In this document: piece by piece, positions 43,343-51,596 of the stretch
Layout: each line of letters starts with the position of its first letter
Numbering within the stretch: the stretch's first letter is position 1
From: Azoarcus sp031546845
Lineage (GTDB): Bacteria > Pseudomonadota > Gammaproteobacteria > Burkholderiales > Rhodocyclaceae
Assembly (NCBI GenBank): GCA_031546845.1
Contig: JAVBJT010000021.1
Coordinates: 62,001-126,000, forward strand
Direction: 5' to 3'
DNA: 64,000 nt
Notes under the pieces: model-generated
Told to the model about the DNA's origin: nothing
Databases searched by the model: none
What the model saw: only the letters and a program-made list of their open reading frames with translations
Translations under genes and position numbers: made by a program

Positions 43343-43371
43343 ATACTAACGAGATAAATTTGCAGTTGCAA
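43343..43371 (-). promoter_or_regulatory. Candidate fbpA promoter
   Basis: On the minus strand, TTGCAA (43366-43371) and TAGTAT (43343-43348) are spaced 17 bases. The -35 overlaps the Fur-box-like site at 43367-43381, which fits iron-dependent repression. Confidence 0.5.
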
Positions 43372-43381
43372 ATCATTCCCA
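43367..43381. promoter_or_regulatory. Fur-box-like site, fbpA side
   Basis: TGCAAATCATTCCCA matches 12 of 15 positions of the 7-1-7 Fur motif TGAGAATCATTCTCA present 33 bases away. It covers the -35 element of the candidate fbpA promoter. Confidence 0.6.
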
Positions 43382-43397
43382 TTAAGCGGATCATTGG

Positions 43398-43414
43398 ATG
43401 AGAATCATTCTCAT
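43398..43414. promoter_or_regulatory. Fur box, perfect palindrome
   Basis: ATGAGAATCATTCTCAT is an exact 8-1-8 palindrome and contains the canonical 7-1-7 Fur motif TGAGAATCATTCTCA. It ends 12 bases before the ATG of the DUF2325 gene and lies between it and fbpA, so it can control both. Confidence 0.85.
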
Positions 43415-43426
43415 AAAAGGTTCGTT

Positions 43427-43762
43427 ATGAATGCACTGATCGTTGGCGCCGACCGGCTCGGTAATATTCCCGATGTGCTGGATGGGTTCGGTATCCGTAT
43501 TGCCGCGCACGTCAGCGGGCGGGACAGCAGCCATCAGCGCCGTAGTGCCTCATTACCGGCGGGTATCCAGATGGTCATCCTGTTTACCGATTTTCTCGGT
43601 CATAACGTGATGCAGCGTTTCCGCGAGGCGGCGAGCCGGGAAGGGGTGATGTTCGTTTGTTGCCGCCGTTCGGTATGCGCGTTGCAGCAGGCGTTGGGCA
43701 AGCGGATCGGCGACTGTGGGACTTGCGCGGCGAGTTGTAAAAAAACGGCCGGGGGGAAATGA
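43427..43762 (+). CDS. DUF2325 domain protein, likely iron-regulated
   Basis: This 111-residue protein matches DUF2325. MNALIVGADRLGNIPDVLDGFG at the N-terminus resembles a nucleotide-like Rossmann turn, VILFTDFLGHNVMQRFREAA is central, and the C-terminus is cysteine-rich (CCRRSVCALQQ, DCGTCAASCKK). The six cysteines suggest metal or Fe-S binding, but this is not known. ATG 43427 has AAAGG ahead. A perfect Fur box ends 12 bases before the start, so the gene would be derepressed in iron starvation together with fbpA. Confidence 0.8.
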   Translation: MNALIVGADRLGNIPDVLDGFGIRIAAHVSGRDSSHQRRSASLPAGIQMVILFTDFLGHNVMQRFREAASREGVMFVCCRRSVCALQQALGKRIGDCGTCAASCKKTAGGK

Positions 43763-43786
43763 GCGAAATGGCGGGAATAGCCCGGT

Positions 43787-44089
43787 TTGAAAACGGCAGC
43801 CGCCGGCAAACTGGTCTTTGGCATCTTCGCAGCGTTGTCCGAATTTGAGCGCGAGTTGATCGCCGAGCGCACGCTGGTAGGGCTTGCGTCAGCCCGAGTG
43901 CGAGGCCGAAAAGGTGGCCGGCCGCTCAGAATGACTGCCGCCAAACTGCGATTGACGGTGGGGCAGCCGGAAACGAAGGTCGGTGATCTATGCTAGAAAC
44001 CTGGCATTACGCGGCAGACCTTGTATATGCACATTTCACTCAAGGAAGAGTTGCGCCCGGATGGGGCGGAGTTGCTGTCGCGAACATGA
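43787..44089 (+). pseudogene. Resolvase/invertase (serine recombinase) C-terminal remnant with in-frame stop
   Basis: The frame encodes GKLVFGIFAALSEFERELI and AERTLVGLASARVRGRKGG, the last part of the catalytic domain and linker of Tn3-type serine recombinases. It then reaches an in-frame TAG at 43994-43996. The same frame continues beyond the stop with KPGITRQTLYMHISLKEELR, which is the HTH DNA-binding tail, up to TGA at 44087. The N-terminal catalytic serine region is absent. So this is a truncated relic with a nonsense mutation, marking an old mobile-element insertion. Confidence 0.85.
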
Positions 44090-44457
44090 TCTTGGCCAGA
44101 GGGCGAATGGCTCAGAACGGCTAAGAGACGCCCTTCGAGGCGAAATGCTGAGTGTCCGGTCAAGGCTGGACTTGGACGCTCGGCGTCGACGCCTGAGTGT
44201 CCAGACTCCGCATCACCAGTCATTCGACAAGCGGCGCCCTGAACGACTGCACGGCTTCCTCAACTGGCCGCTCAATGGGGACGAGCGGGATGACGCACGC
44301 CGAATGACTGCCCTCGTTCGCGGCGAAACGGTACTACCGACCCTGAGCGGTCTTCCATTGCCAGTAAGGATATGACGTCTCACAATGCGCAAAGCGGACG
44401 GTCCTTGCCTTGCTCAGATCAAGGATTTACAGCGCTAGTCGTCAGGAGACATGCACC
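44090..44457. other. 368-bp interval after the resolvase remnant
   Basis: No gene family is recognised. Short frames exist on both strands without ribosome sites. Near its end AGGAG at 44444-44448 serves the following TTG start. Composition differs from the conserved neighbours, consistent with mobile-element debris. Confidence 0.4.
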
Positions 44458-44988
44458 TTGTTCGGACTCTTCAAGAAGAAACCGCCATTGCCACCCGAGT
44501 CACCTAGGCAATTTCCTCCAGTACCCGATTGGCAGCCTGCCATACAACAACCGCTGAATCGGATCATTGAACGAATCCGTTTCTATACGAACGGTACGCG
44601 GGACTTTGCCGTCTTCACCTACGGCACGGTGGCAGTTCTTCCGAATGGGCTGAGTGATTCCGAAGCTCACCAACACGCGATCAGCTCACTTCATAGGGTC
44701 TTTCTCGCACATCCAGATATGAATCCGATGAACATGAAGGACGGCAATATCTTTATTCAATACAACCATGACATTGCCAGTCTCGTACTCGCGGACGTGG
44801 TTGAGCAGAATTGGTCCGAAATCGATGAGCAACACCAGCGTGCACTTGCGACGGCCGAAGTCTTAATTACGCCTCTCGGCCCAAACAAGTTTGATGACTT
44901 TGGAAAGCAGGCGCTCTTCGGACGGTGCTACATGTTTATGGATGCCCAAGAACCAAACGTTGTGCGGATTGAGCGGCATAACAGCTAG
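44458..44988 (+). CDS. Hypothetical protein, accessory region, 176 aa
   Basis: The product starts FGLFKKKPPLPPESPR. It continues with a soluble domain containing RFYTNGTRDFAVFTYGTVA, HRVFLAHPDMNPMNMKDG and DIASLVLADVVEQNW. I do not recognise the family; no signal peptide or membrane segment is visible. TTG 44458 is preferred as start because AGGAG lies 9 bases ahead. An in-frame ATG at 44410 is the alternative and lacks such a site. The gene sits between a resolvase relic and an HflX-like gene, so it was probably acquired with that element. It is likely a real protein because its frame is long and its composition is protein-like. Confidence 0.6.
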   Translation: MFGLFKKKPPLPPESPRQFPPVPDWQPAIQQPLNRIIERIRFYTNGTRDFAVFTYGTVAVLPNGLSDSEAHQHAISSLHRVFLAHPDMNPMNMKDGNIFIQYNHDIASLVLADVVEQNWSEIDEQHQRALATAEVLITPLGPNKFDDFGKQALFGRCYMFMDAQEPNVVRIERHNS

Positions 44989-45210
44989 AGGCGTCGCAGC
45001 CCCAAAAGTAACGGTCGCACCAGAGCACCCACAGGTAAACGACCGTTATCGGGAATCTCTGTTTTGCCTGGCTATGGGGCGTGCGTATCCGCTTTTGGCC
45101 GAATCCGCGAATCCAGACGCTGATGCGGAACGCCAGCTCTTCATTCCGTTTGCCACGGAGGACGGTATTGACGGGTACCATCCGTCCTTGCCTTACCTGA
45201 AAGCCCCCTA
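44989..45210. other. Interval with an open frame that runs into the hflX start
   Basis: One plus-strand frame stays open across the interval (ending with QLFIPFATEDGIDGYHPSLP) and its TAA shares its last A with the ATG of the next gene at 45211. No ribosome site or clear start is visible and the family is unknown. It may be a decayed or short upstream gene. Confidence 0.4.
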
Positions 45211-46647
45211 ATGCGCAAAGAAGTCGAAGAGAAACCCATTCGTGCCGTGATGGCGGCAGTTCAGTTGCCCGGTGTGAGTGATGCGGAGTTCACCGCCTCG
45301 CTGGCCGAGCTGCGAGAGTTGGCGAAGACGCTGGGCTTCAAGGTGGTGCGCGCTTTCACGCAAAAGCGCGCGGGTTTCGATCGCACCGGCTATCTAGGCG
45401 TCGGCAAGCGGCAGGAAGTTCTCAGCTTCGTGGAGGGCGGGTACATGCCGGAGGCGCAGGCCGAGCCCGTCAGTCATGCGGATGTGGAAGCGGAGCCCGG
45501 GCGGGAAGTCGGCGCGGACGCCGTCGCTTTCGGCGCTGGCGATGCGCTCGACGACCTCGGCGGCAACATCGAAGTGATTCTGGTCGACCACGAAATCTCG
45601 CCCTCGCAATTGCGTAATCTCGAACTCGAAGGCGGCTGCGAGGTGATGGACCGCACCATGGTCATCCTTGAGATTTTCCACCGCAACGCGCGTTCTCCCG
45701 CCGCCAAGGCGCAGGTGGAGATCGCACGCTTAAGCTACATGGCGCCGCGTCTGCGCGAAGCGGCCAAGCTTGCCGGGCCCCAGGGGCGCCAGCGCAGCGG
45801 CGTCGGCGGTCGTGGCGCGGGCGAATCGCACACCGAACTGGACCGTCGCAAGATCCGCGACCGCATGGCCGAGCTGCAACAGGAAATCGTTGCGATGAAC
45901 GCCACCCGCGACATCCAGCGTGCACGCCGGCAGGAGCGCCAAGGCGGGCTCACAGGGGTGGCGCTGGTGGGCTACACGAATGCGGGCAAATCCACGCTGA
46001 TGCGTGCGCTCACCGGTAGCGAAGTCCTGGTTGCCAATAAACTCTTTGCGACCCTCGACACCACCATCCGCGCGCTGTATCCGGAGACCCTCCCGCGCGT
46101 GTTGGTGAGCGACACAGTCGGTTTTATCAAGAATCTGCCGCACGGACTTGTCGCCTCCTTCAAATCCACGCTGGATGAAGCGCTGGATGCCGAACTGCTG
46201 TTGCACGTGATCGACGCCAGCGACCCCGGCTTCGAACGCCAGTGCGAAGTTACCGACCAGGTGCTGTCCGAGATTGACGCCGACCAAGTGCCGCGCATCC
46301 GCGTCTTCAACAAGATCGACCACGTTGGTAGCGGCGAAAGTGCGGCTGCCGATCAGGCCGCGATGCGGGTCCGGCTCGAAACCGAGTATCCCGGTTGCGT
46401 GGTGATGAGTGCGCGCCGAGCGGAAGATGTGGCGAGTCTGCACAAGACCATCGTAGGCTTCTTCCAGAAAGATCTCGCCGAAGCGGAACTGTTCCTGCCC
46501 TGGTCGGCCCAGGCACTGCGCAAGGATATCTACACCCAATGCCTCGTGTTGGAAGAGCGCGCCGATGAGGTCGGGGCTTATTTCCGCGTAAAGGGCGAAG
46601 CGGTGGCTGTCGAGAAGCTGCGCGAGGACTTCGCCGCGCTGACGTGA
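45211..46647 (+). CDS. HflX-family ribosome-associated GTPase
   Basis: This 478-residue protein has an N-terminal HflX domain (DAEFTASLAELRELAKTLGF, GYLGVGKRQEV and LRNLELEGGCEVMDRTMVILEIF). A TRAFAC GTPase domain follows, with G1 GYTNAGKSTL, G3 DTVGF and G4 NKID. HflX binds the 50S subunit and splits stalled ribosomes. An insertion of about 40 residues after residue 78 (PEAQAEPVSHADVEAEPG) is unusual. It is not next to hfq, as the housekeeping hflX normally is. It lies within an accessory segment, so it is probably a second copy. Confidence 0.9.
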   Translation: MRKEVEEKPIRAVMAAVQLPGVSDAEFTASLAELRELAKTLGFKVVRAFTQKRAGFDRTGYLGVGKRQEVLSFVEGGYMPEAQAEPVSHADVEAEPGREVGADAVAFGAGDALDDLGGNIEVILVDHEISPSQLRNLELEGGCEVMDRTMVILEIFHRNARSPAAKAQVEIARLSYMAPRLREAAKLAGPQGRQRSGVGGRGAGESHTELDRRKIRDRMAELQQEIVAMNATRDIQRARRQERQGGLTGVALVGYTNAGKSTLMRALTGSEVLVANKLFATLDTTIRALYPETLPRVLVSDTVGFIKNLPHGLVASFKSTLDEALDAELLLHVIDASDPGFERQCEVTDQVLSEIDADQVPRIRVFNKIDHVGSGESAAADQAAMRVRLETEYPGCVVMSARRAEDVASLHKTIVGFFQKDLAEAELFLPWSAQALRKDIYTQCLVLEERADEVGAYFRVKGEAVAVEKLREDFAALT

Positions 46648-47113
46648 GAGCATTCGCGCCTGCCATCGCAGGAACGGACCGCATTTGAATTCGTAGCGGA
46701 TGGCCGCTTCTGGTGCCGGGATTGGGGGCTATCGTGCGCGACTGATAGTCGCCTCCTGGCCGCTAGACGTCGCTTACCTTCTCGGGCATCGCGGGAGCTT
46801 TGACGTCAGCCTTGGTTTTCCCAAGAAGCTCCGTCCCGGTCACTCGCGGACCACTGGCTCATCCGAGCGGGCTGGCCGTCAGGCGGCCGATAGCGGTAGT
46901 ACGGACTTGGCAACCAAAGGACTGCAAGCGCTGCGAAGCAGTCATCCGGTCAGATGTGGGGAAGAACCGGAGTGGGTCGGTAACTGTCACCTGCAGAGGG
47001 GCGTCCAGCTCATCACCGCCTCGTTTAGGCACCCATGTCTGGTCCCGTGAAGTCTTCCGTGCATTCGCCTTCTGAAAACGACAGGCAGCCTGCCTTGGAG
47101 TAAGCGTGGCGGG
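46648..47113. other. 466-bp interval without a supported gene
   Basis: Lies between the HflX-like gene and the NlpC/P60 gene. A plus-strand frame at 46700-47050 is open but has no ribosome site, no recognisable family and an unusual composition. Nothing else is seen. The sequence type resembles that of 44090-44457, suggesting both flank the accessory insert. Confidence 0.4.
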
Positions 47114-47791
47114 TCAGTTATTCTCGGATGGATTGTCTTCGAGGAGCCGGCGCGCGCCGCTGAAGCGTTTGTTCCAGTAGCTGTCGGAAAGGTCACCGAT
47201 ACGGACGCCGCCACCGCGCGTGGCTGAGTGTAGAAATTGGCCGTCGCCGACGTAGATGCCGACGTGGGAAAACGCGCGGCGCATGGTGTTGAAGAAAACC
47301 AGATCGCCCGGTTTGAGATCCTGGCGTGTAACCTTATCGCCCATCGAGGACATTTCGCGCGCGGTTCTTGGCAGGTCAAGCCCAAGCGCGTTGCGGAACA
47401 CGTTACGTACCAAGCCGCTGCAATCCAGGCCGGTTTCGGGCGACGTACCGCCGAAGCGGTAGCGGATGCCGAGGTAGTTCATGCCCTGGTTGATCAGATC
47501 CTGCGCGGCGCCAACATAGCCCGATGAGCCGCCTTCCGGGGCGTCAGGTATCGTTGCCACAGCGGTTGCCACGGCGGTTTCCGCAGGAGCTTCCGGCAGA
47601 GTGTTCGTCGCCGTGACTTTTCGCACGATCTCCGCGAGCGTCATCGTTTCCATGGCGGGAAAGGTGATCACGGGGGAGATCGCGGGCGCCGTTTTCGCTG
47701 CCGTCAGCGCCGCTGCGCCGGCCGGAAAGGGCAGCGCCGCCGCGAAGGCTAGGACGAAAAATACGCGAATGGGGAGGGCGCGAAAATGCAT
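47114..47791 (-). CDS. C40-family (NlpC/P60) peptidoglycan peptidase
   Basis: This 225-residue secreted protein has a signal peptide (IRVFFVLAFAAALPFPAGAAA) and a C-terminal NlpC/P60 domain. GLDCSGLVRNVFRNALG contains the catalytic cysteine, AFSHVGIYVGDGQFLHSA the histidine, and GIRYRFGGTSP precedes them. It would cleave D-gamma-Glu-diaminopimelate-type bonds in the wall. ATG 47791 is taken because it starts the signal peptide; ATG 47809 would add six residues. It lies after hom, in the place where thrC is usual in betaproteobacteria. Confidence 0.92.
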   Translation of the reverse strand: MHFRALPIRVFFVLAFAAALPFPAGAAALTAAKTAPAISPVITFPAMETMTLAEIVRKVTATNTLPEAPAETAVATAVATIPDAPEGGSSGYVGAAQDLINQGMNYLGIRYRFGGTSPETGLDCSGLVRNVFRNALGLDLPRTAREMSSMGDKVTRQDLKPGDLVFFNTMRRAFSHVGIYVGDGQFLHSATRGGGVRIGDLSDSYWNKRFSGARRLLEDNPSENN

Positions 47792-47851
47792 CCGCTGGAC
47801 TATACCCATCCGAGCAAGGGCTGTAAACGTGGGGTCAAGGCGTCGTCGGGC

Positions 47852-49165
47852 TCAGAGCGTTTCCAGGCGCAGTTTCGTCACTTTGCCCTGAACGACTGGC
47901 AAGGCTTCGATCCTGGTGATCGCGGCGTTAGCGTTTCTTTCCACTGTTTGGTGGGTCAGTATGATGATGTCGGTTTGTTGTTCGTCCTCGCCCGGTTCTT
48001 TCTGGATCATGGCGTCGATCGAAATGCTGCTGTCGGCTAGGATGCGGGTGATGTCAGCGAGTACGCCGGGCTTGTCCTCGACGCGCATGCGCAGGTAGTA
48101 GGAGGTGATGACGTCTTCGATCGGCAGCACGGTCACGTCGTCGCGCACCTGATCGGGCTGGAAGGCCAGGTGCGGTACGCGATGCTCGGGATCGGCGGTG
48201 TGCAGGCGGGTGACGTCGACCAGATCGGCGATCACCGCCGAGGCGGTCGGCTCGGCGCCGGCGCCCTTGCCGTAATACAGCGTGGCGCCGACGGCGTCGC
48301 CTTGTACCAGTACGGCGTTCATCGCGCCTTCGACGTTGGCGATGAGGCGCTTTTCCGGAATCAGCGTGGGATGCACGCGCAACTCGACGCCTTCCGCGCG
48401 TTTTTTGGCGATACCGAGCAATTTGATGCGATAGCCGAGTTGTTCGGCGTAGGTAATGTCGGACGCTTCCAGCTTGGTGATGCCTTCGACATAGGCTTTG
48501 TCGAACTGCATCGGAATGCCGAAAGCGATCGCGCTCATGATCGTCGCCTTGTGCGCGGCGTCGATGCCTTCGATGTCGAAGGTCGGGTCGGCCTCGGCAT
48601 AGCCGAGCGCCTGTGCCTGCTTCAGCACGTCGGCGAAGGGCAGGCCCTTGTCGCGCATTTCCGACAGGATGAAGTTCGTGGTGCCGTTGATGATGCCGGC
48701 CAGCCATTGGATGCGGTTGGCGGAGAGCCCTTCGCGCAACGCTTTGATGATGGGAATGCCGCCGGCTACCGCCGCCTCGAATGCCACCATGACGCCGCGC
48801 GCGCGCGCGGCGGCGAAGATTTCGTTACCGTGCACCGCGAGCAGGGCCTTGTTGGCGGTGACGACGTGCTTGCCGTTGTCGATGGCCTTGAGCACCAATT
48901 CGCGGGCCACGCCGTAGCCGCCGATGAGTTCGACGACGATATCCACGTTGGGGTCGGTTACCACGGCGAAAGCATCGTCGGTGAGCTTGACGCCGTCGCC
49001 GGCGATGCTGCGGGCGAGTTCGAGATTTTTATCCGCCACCATGGTGATGCGGATCGGACGCCCGGCGCGGCGGGTGATCTCCTCCTCGTTGCGTTTGAGG
49101 ACGGTGAAGGTGCCGCCGCCGACGGTTCCGATACCCAGCAGGCCGACGTTGATCGGTTTCATCAT
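47852..49165 (-). CDS. hom: Homoserine dehydrogenase
   Basis: This 437-residue enzyme reduces aspartate semialdehyde to homoserine (threonine and methionine branch). The N-terminal NAD(P) site is INVGLLGIGTVGGGTF. The catalytic region holds GGIPIIKALREGLSANRI, GIINGTTNFILSEM and EADPTFDIEGIDAAHKA. A C-terminal ACT domain (MRVEDKPGVLADITRIL) gives feedback control. Start ATG 49165 overlaps the stop of the GNAT gene by 4 bases. thrC, the usual next gene, is missing. Together with lysC at the left end it forms part of the aspartate-family pathway. Confidence 0.97.
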   Translation of the reverse strand: MMKPINVGLLGIGTVGGGTFTVLKRNEEEITRRAGRPIRITMVADKNLELARSIAGDGVKLTDDAFAVVTDPNVDIVVELIGGYGVARELVLKAIDNGKHVVTANKALLAVHGNEIFAAARARGVMVAFEAAVAGGIPIIKALREGLSANRIQWLAGIINGTTNFILSEMRDKGLPFADVLKQAQALGYAEADPTFDIEGIDAAHKATIMSAIAFGIPMQFDKAYVEGITKLEASDITYAEQLGYRIKLLGIAKKRAEGVELRVHPTLIPEKRLIANVEGAMNAVLVQGDAVGATLYYGKGAGAEPTASAVIADLVDVTRLHTADPEHRVPHLAFQPDQVRDDVTVLPIEDVITSYYLRMRVEDKPGVLADITRILADSSISIDAMIQKEPGEDEQQTDIIILTHQTVERNANAAITRIEALPVVQGKVTKLRLETL

Positions 49166-49614
49166 TTGATTGTTTTCCTGAAGCAGAACGAGGAGATGGT
49201 CAGCCCCTCGTGAAAATAAAACTTGTGTGCCTGGTCTCGCTGCACGCCCGAATCGAGTGCCAGTACGTCGCAGCCGCGCGCTTGCGCCATGGCGTGCAGC
49301 CAGCCGAGCAGGCGGTTGCCGACGCCTTGCGAGCGGCAGCGCTCGTCGGTAACTAGGTCGTCGACGTACAAGCGCCGGCCTTCGTATGTGTTTTCGATCA
49401 GGCGCCACAGCGCTACGCCGCGCACCGCGTCGCCTTCGGTCGCTACCAGCATGCGCCCGCCGTTGGCGAACACGGCGCTCAGGCGGCCGGAGTAGTCGGC
49501 CGGTAGTTGCGGGCGTAGCTGGCGGTGCACCGTTTCGGCGCGCCGCAGCCATTCGGACTCGACGATAGCGCCCGTGAGATCGGTAACAGCCACTAATTCC
49601 ATCATCGGCTCCAT
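49162..49614 (-). CDS. GNAT-family N-acetyltransferase
   Basis: This 150-residue acetyltransferase has motif A LYVDDLVTDERCRSQGVGNRLLGWL, which contains the acetyl-CoA loop (RxxGxG variant RSQGVG). The C-terminus ends FYFHEGLTISSFCFRKTIK. The acceptor is unknown. The gene sits between alaA and hom with a 1-base contact to alaA and a 4-base overlap with hom, so it is in the same operon. Whether it relates to amino acid metabolism is only suggested by context. Confidence 0.88.
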   Translation of the reverse strand: MEPMMELVAVTDLTGAIVESEWLRRAETVHRQLRPQLPADYSGRLSAVFANGGRMLVATEGDAVRGVALWRLIENTYEGRRLYVDDLVTDERCRSQGVGNRLLGWLHAMAQARGCDVLALDSGVQRDQAHKFYFHEGLTISSFCFRKTIK

Positions 49615-50912
49615 CAGGTACCGTGGTGTTTGCGGTAGTTTTCGAGAAAACGGGCAAAGCGGGCGATGGCCTCGCGCAGATCGTCTTCGTGCGGCAGGAA
49701 GACGAGGCGGAAGTGATCGGGCCGGATCCAGTTGAAGCCGGTGCCTTGTACCAGCAGCACACGCTCGGCTTCAAGCAACTCGGCGATGAAGGCCTGGTCG
49801 TTTTCGATCGGATAAATCTTTGGATCGAGGCGCGGGAACATGTACAGCGTTGCCGTGGGTTTGACGCAGGAAACACCGGGAATCGCGGTAATCAGCTCGT
49901 GAGCGAGGTCGCGCTGGCGGCGCAGGCGTCCGCCGGGCGAGACTAAATCGTCGATGCTCTGATAGCCGCCAAGCGCGGTCTGGATCGCGTATTGGCCGGG
50001 CACGTTCGAGCACAGGCGCATCGAGGCGAGAATATCGAGCCCCTCGATGTAATCCTGGGCGTGGCGCTTGTCGCCGCAGACCACCATCCAGCCGGCGCGG
50101 TAGCCGCAGGAGCGGTAGTTTTTCGACAGGCCGTTGAAGATGATGGTCAGCACTTCTTCCGACACCGCAGCGAGCGAGGTGTGTGTGGCGCCGTCGTACA
50201 ACACCTTGTCGTAGATTTCGTCGGCGTACAGGATGAGGCCGAATTCGCGCGCGATGGCGACGATGCCGCGCAGCGTTTCTTCCGGGTACAACGCGCCGGT
50301 GGGATTGTTCGGATTGATGATGACGAGCGCGCGGGTCCTGGGCGTGATCTTGCGCCGGATATCGTCCAGATCGGGCTGCCAGCCGCTGGCCTCGTCGCAC
50401 AGGTAGTGCACCGGCGTGCCGCCGGACAGGCTGACCGCCGCCGTCCACAGCGGGTAGTCGGGCGCTGGCACCAGCACTTCGTCGCCGGCGTCGAGCAGGG
50501 CGTTCATCGCCATGACGATCAGCTCGGAAATGCCGTTGCCGATGTAGATGTCTTCCAGCGTCACGCCCTTGATGTGCTTTTGCTGGGTGTAGTGCATCAC
50601 CGCCTTGCGCGCCGGAAAAATTCCCTTGGAATCGGAGTAGCCGGCCGCGCTCGGCAGGTTACGGATCATGTCGAGCTGGATTTCTTCCGGCGCATCGAAG
50701 CCGAAGGTGGCCAGATTGCCGATGTTCAGCTTGATGATGCGGTGGCCTTCGTCTTCCATCTGCCTGGCGCGCGCCAGCACCGGCCCGCGGATTTCGTAGC
50801 ACACATTGGCGAGCTTGGACGACTGGCGCACGGGACGCGGCGCGGCGGCGGCATCGGCCTTGGCCGTTGTTTCCGTGGGTGCCGTCGAGTTCGATGTTTT
50901 TGCCGCGTTCAT
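49614..50912 (-). CDS. alaA: Alanine aminotransferase (AlaA-type PLP enzyme)
   Basis: This 432-residue class I aminotransferase makes alanine from pyruvate. The PLP lysine is in FNGLSKNYRSCGYRAGWM, and IINPNNPTGALYPEE and LYADEIYDK are fold-type I motifs. The N-terminal 30 residues are an extra alanine-rich tail; the conserved core starts at SSKLANVCYEIRGPV. Next to hom, as in many betaproteobacteria. A candidate promoter lies 106-134 bases upstream. Confidence 0.93.
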   Translation of the reverse strand: MNAAKTSNSTAPTETTAKADAAAAPRPVRQSSKLANVCYEIRGPVLARARQMEDEGHRIIKLNIGNLATFGFDAPEEIQLDMIRNLPSAAGYSDSKGIFPARKAVMHYTQQKHIKGVTLEDIYIGNGISELIVMAMNALLDAGDEVLVPAPDYPLWTAAVSLSGGTPVHYLCDEASGWQPDLDDIRRKITPRTRALVIINPNNPTGALYPEETLRGIVAIAREFGLILYADEIYDKVLYDGATHTSLAAVSEEVLTIIFNGLSKNYRSCGYRAGWMVVCGDKRHAQDYIEGLDILASMRLCSNVPGQYAIQTALGGYQSIDDLVSPGGRLRRQRDLAHELITAIPGVSCVKPTATLYMFPRLDPKIYPIENDQAFIAELLEAERVLLVQGTGFNWIRPDHFRLVFLPHEDDLREAIARFARFLENYRKHHGT

Positions 50913-51017
50913 GATGAATAGATCCCGTTGATGTGGTGAAGTCGTGTCTGGCCTTGGTGGCGGAAGCCGTTGCTTTGCCGTTTTCGGCCGATTTTCATGG
51001 GTTGGAAGAAAGATGCT

Positions 51018-51046
51018 ATCTTAGCTTCGTCGCTGCAGTGCGGCAA
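51018..51046 (-). promoter_or_regulatory. Candidate alaA-GNAT-hom promoter
   Basis: On the minus strand TTGCCG (51041-51046) and TAAGAT (51018-51023) are separated by 17 bases, 106 bases ahead of the alaA start. Confidence 0.5.
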
Positions 51047-51115
51047 TTTGACCCCGGAGTCTGCCCCTGGGCCTTGGTTTTCCGCCGGAACGGCGCTCCG
51101 TCATAATCTTCCGCG

Positions 51116-51499
51116 ATGAAACTCCACCTCGATCAAAACGCCACTATCCATATCGTGACCGGCTATGGCGCCGACCACGTGTTCATCAACAAAGCGCGCC
51201 ACGATGGCAATCTTTTGCTGACTGCCGATCGTATCGTTCCCGGCTGGGCGCCTGGCGGCTTCGACGCGCTCAAAGCCGACGATTTCGCAGCGGTGCGCGA
51301 TCTGGGCATGGGCATCGTGCTGATCGGCACGGGTGCCCGCCAGCGCTTCCCCGCGCCGGTTTTGTTGCGGCCCTTGATCGACGCCGGTATCGGCTTCGAG
51401 ATCATGGACCTGCCTGCCGCTTGCCGTACTTTCAACATCCTGGCCGCTGAGGGCCGCGCCGTTGCTGCGGCATTGCTGTTCGACCACAACACCGGCTGA
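51116..51499 (+). CDS. Mth938-like domain protein (DUF498)
   Basis: This 127-residue protein matches the Mth938/NDUFAF3-like family (PF04430): MKLHLDQNATIHIVTGYGAD, GVILIGTG-like VLIGTGARQRFPAP and DLPAACRTFNILAAEGRAVAAALL. The family includes assembly factors of respiratory complex I in mitochondria; in bacteria the role is unsettled. It is a small soluble fold. The start is an ATG 4 bases after the motif TTCCGCG. It is followed by bcp and phoH in the same direction. Confidence 0.87.
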   Translation: MKLHLDQNATIHIVTGYGADHVFINKARHDGNLLLTADRIVPGWAPGGFDALKADDFAAVRDLGMGIVLIGTGARQRFPAPVLLRPLIDAGIGFEIMDLPAACRTFNILAAEGRAVAAALLFDHNTG

Positions 51500-51596
51500 A
51501 GCCGGGCCACTTTGCCGGTAGTCAGGCTGCCGGTGCAATTGTCAGCACTCGTTCTTGTCCATTACGCTGCGACCACGCCAGCGAACAGGAGGCAAC

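Noticed and set aside
44989..45060. Integron attC site after the orphan gene
   Set aside because: No GTTRRRY/RYYYAAC core sites or imperfect inverted repeat of attC type were found.
46700..47050. Plus-strand open frame of 116 codons after the HflX-like gene
   Set aside because: No ribosome site, no recognisable family, and composition unlike the real genes.
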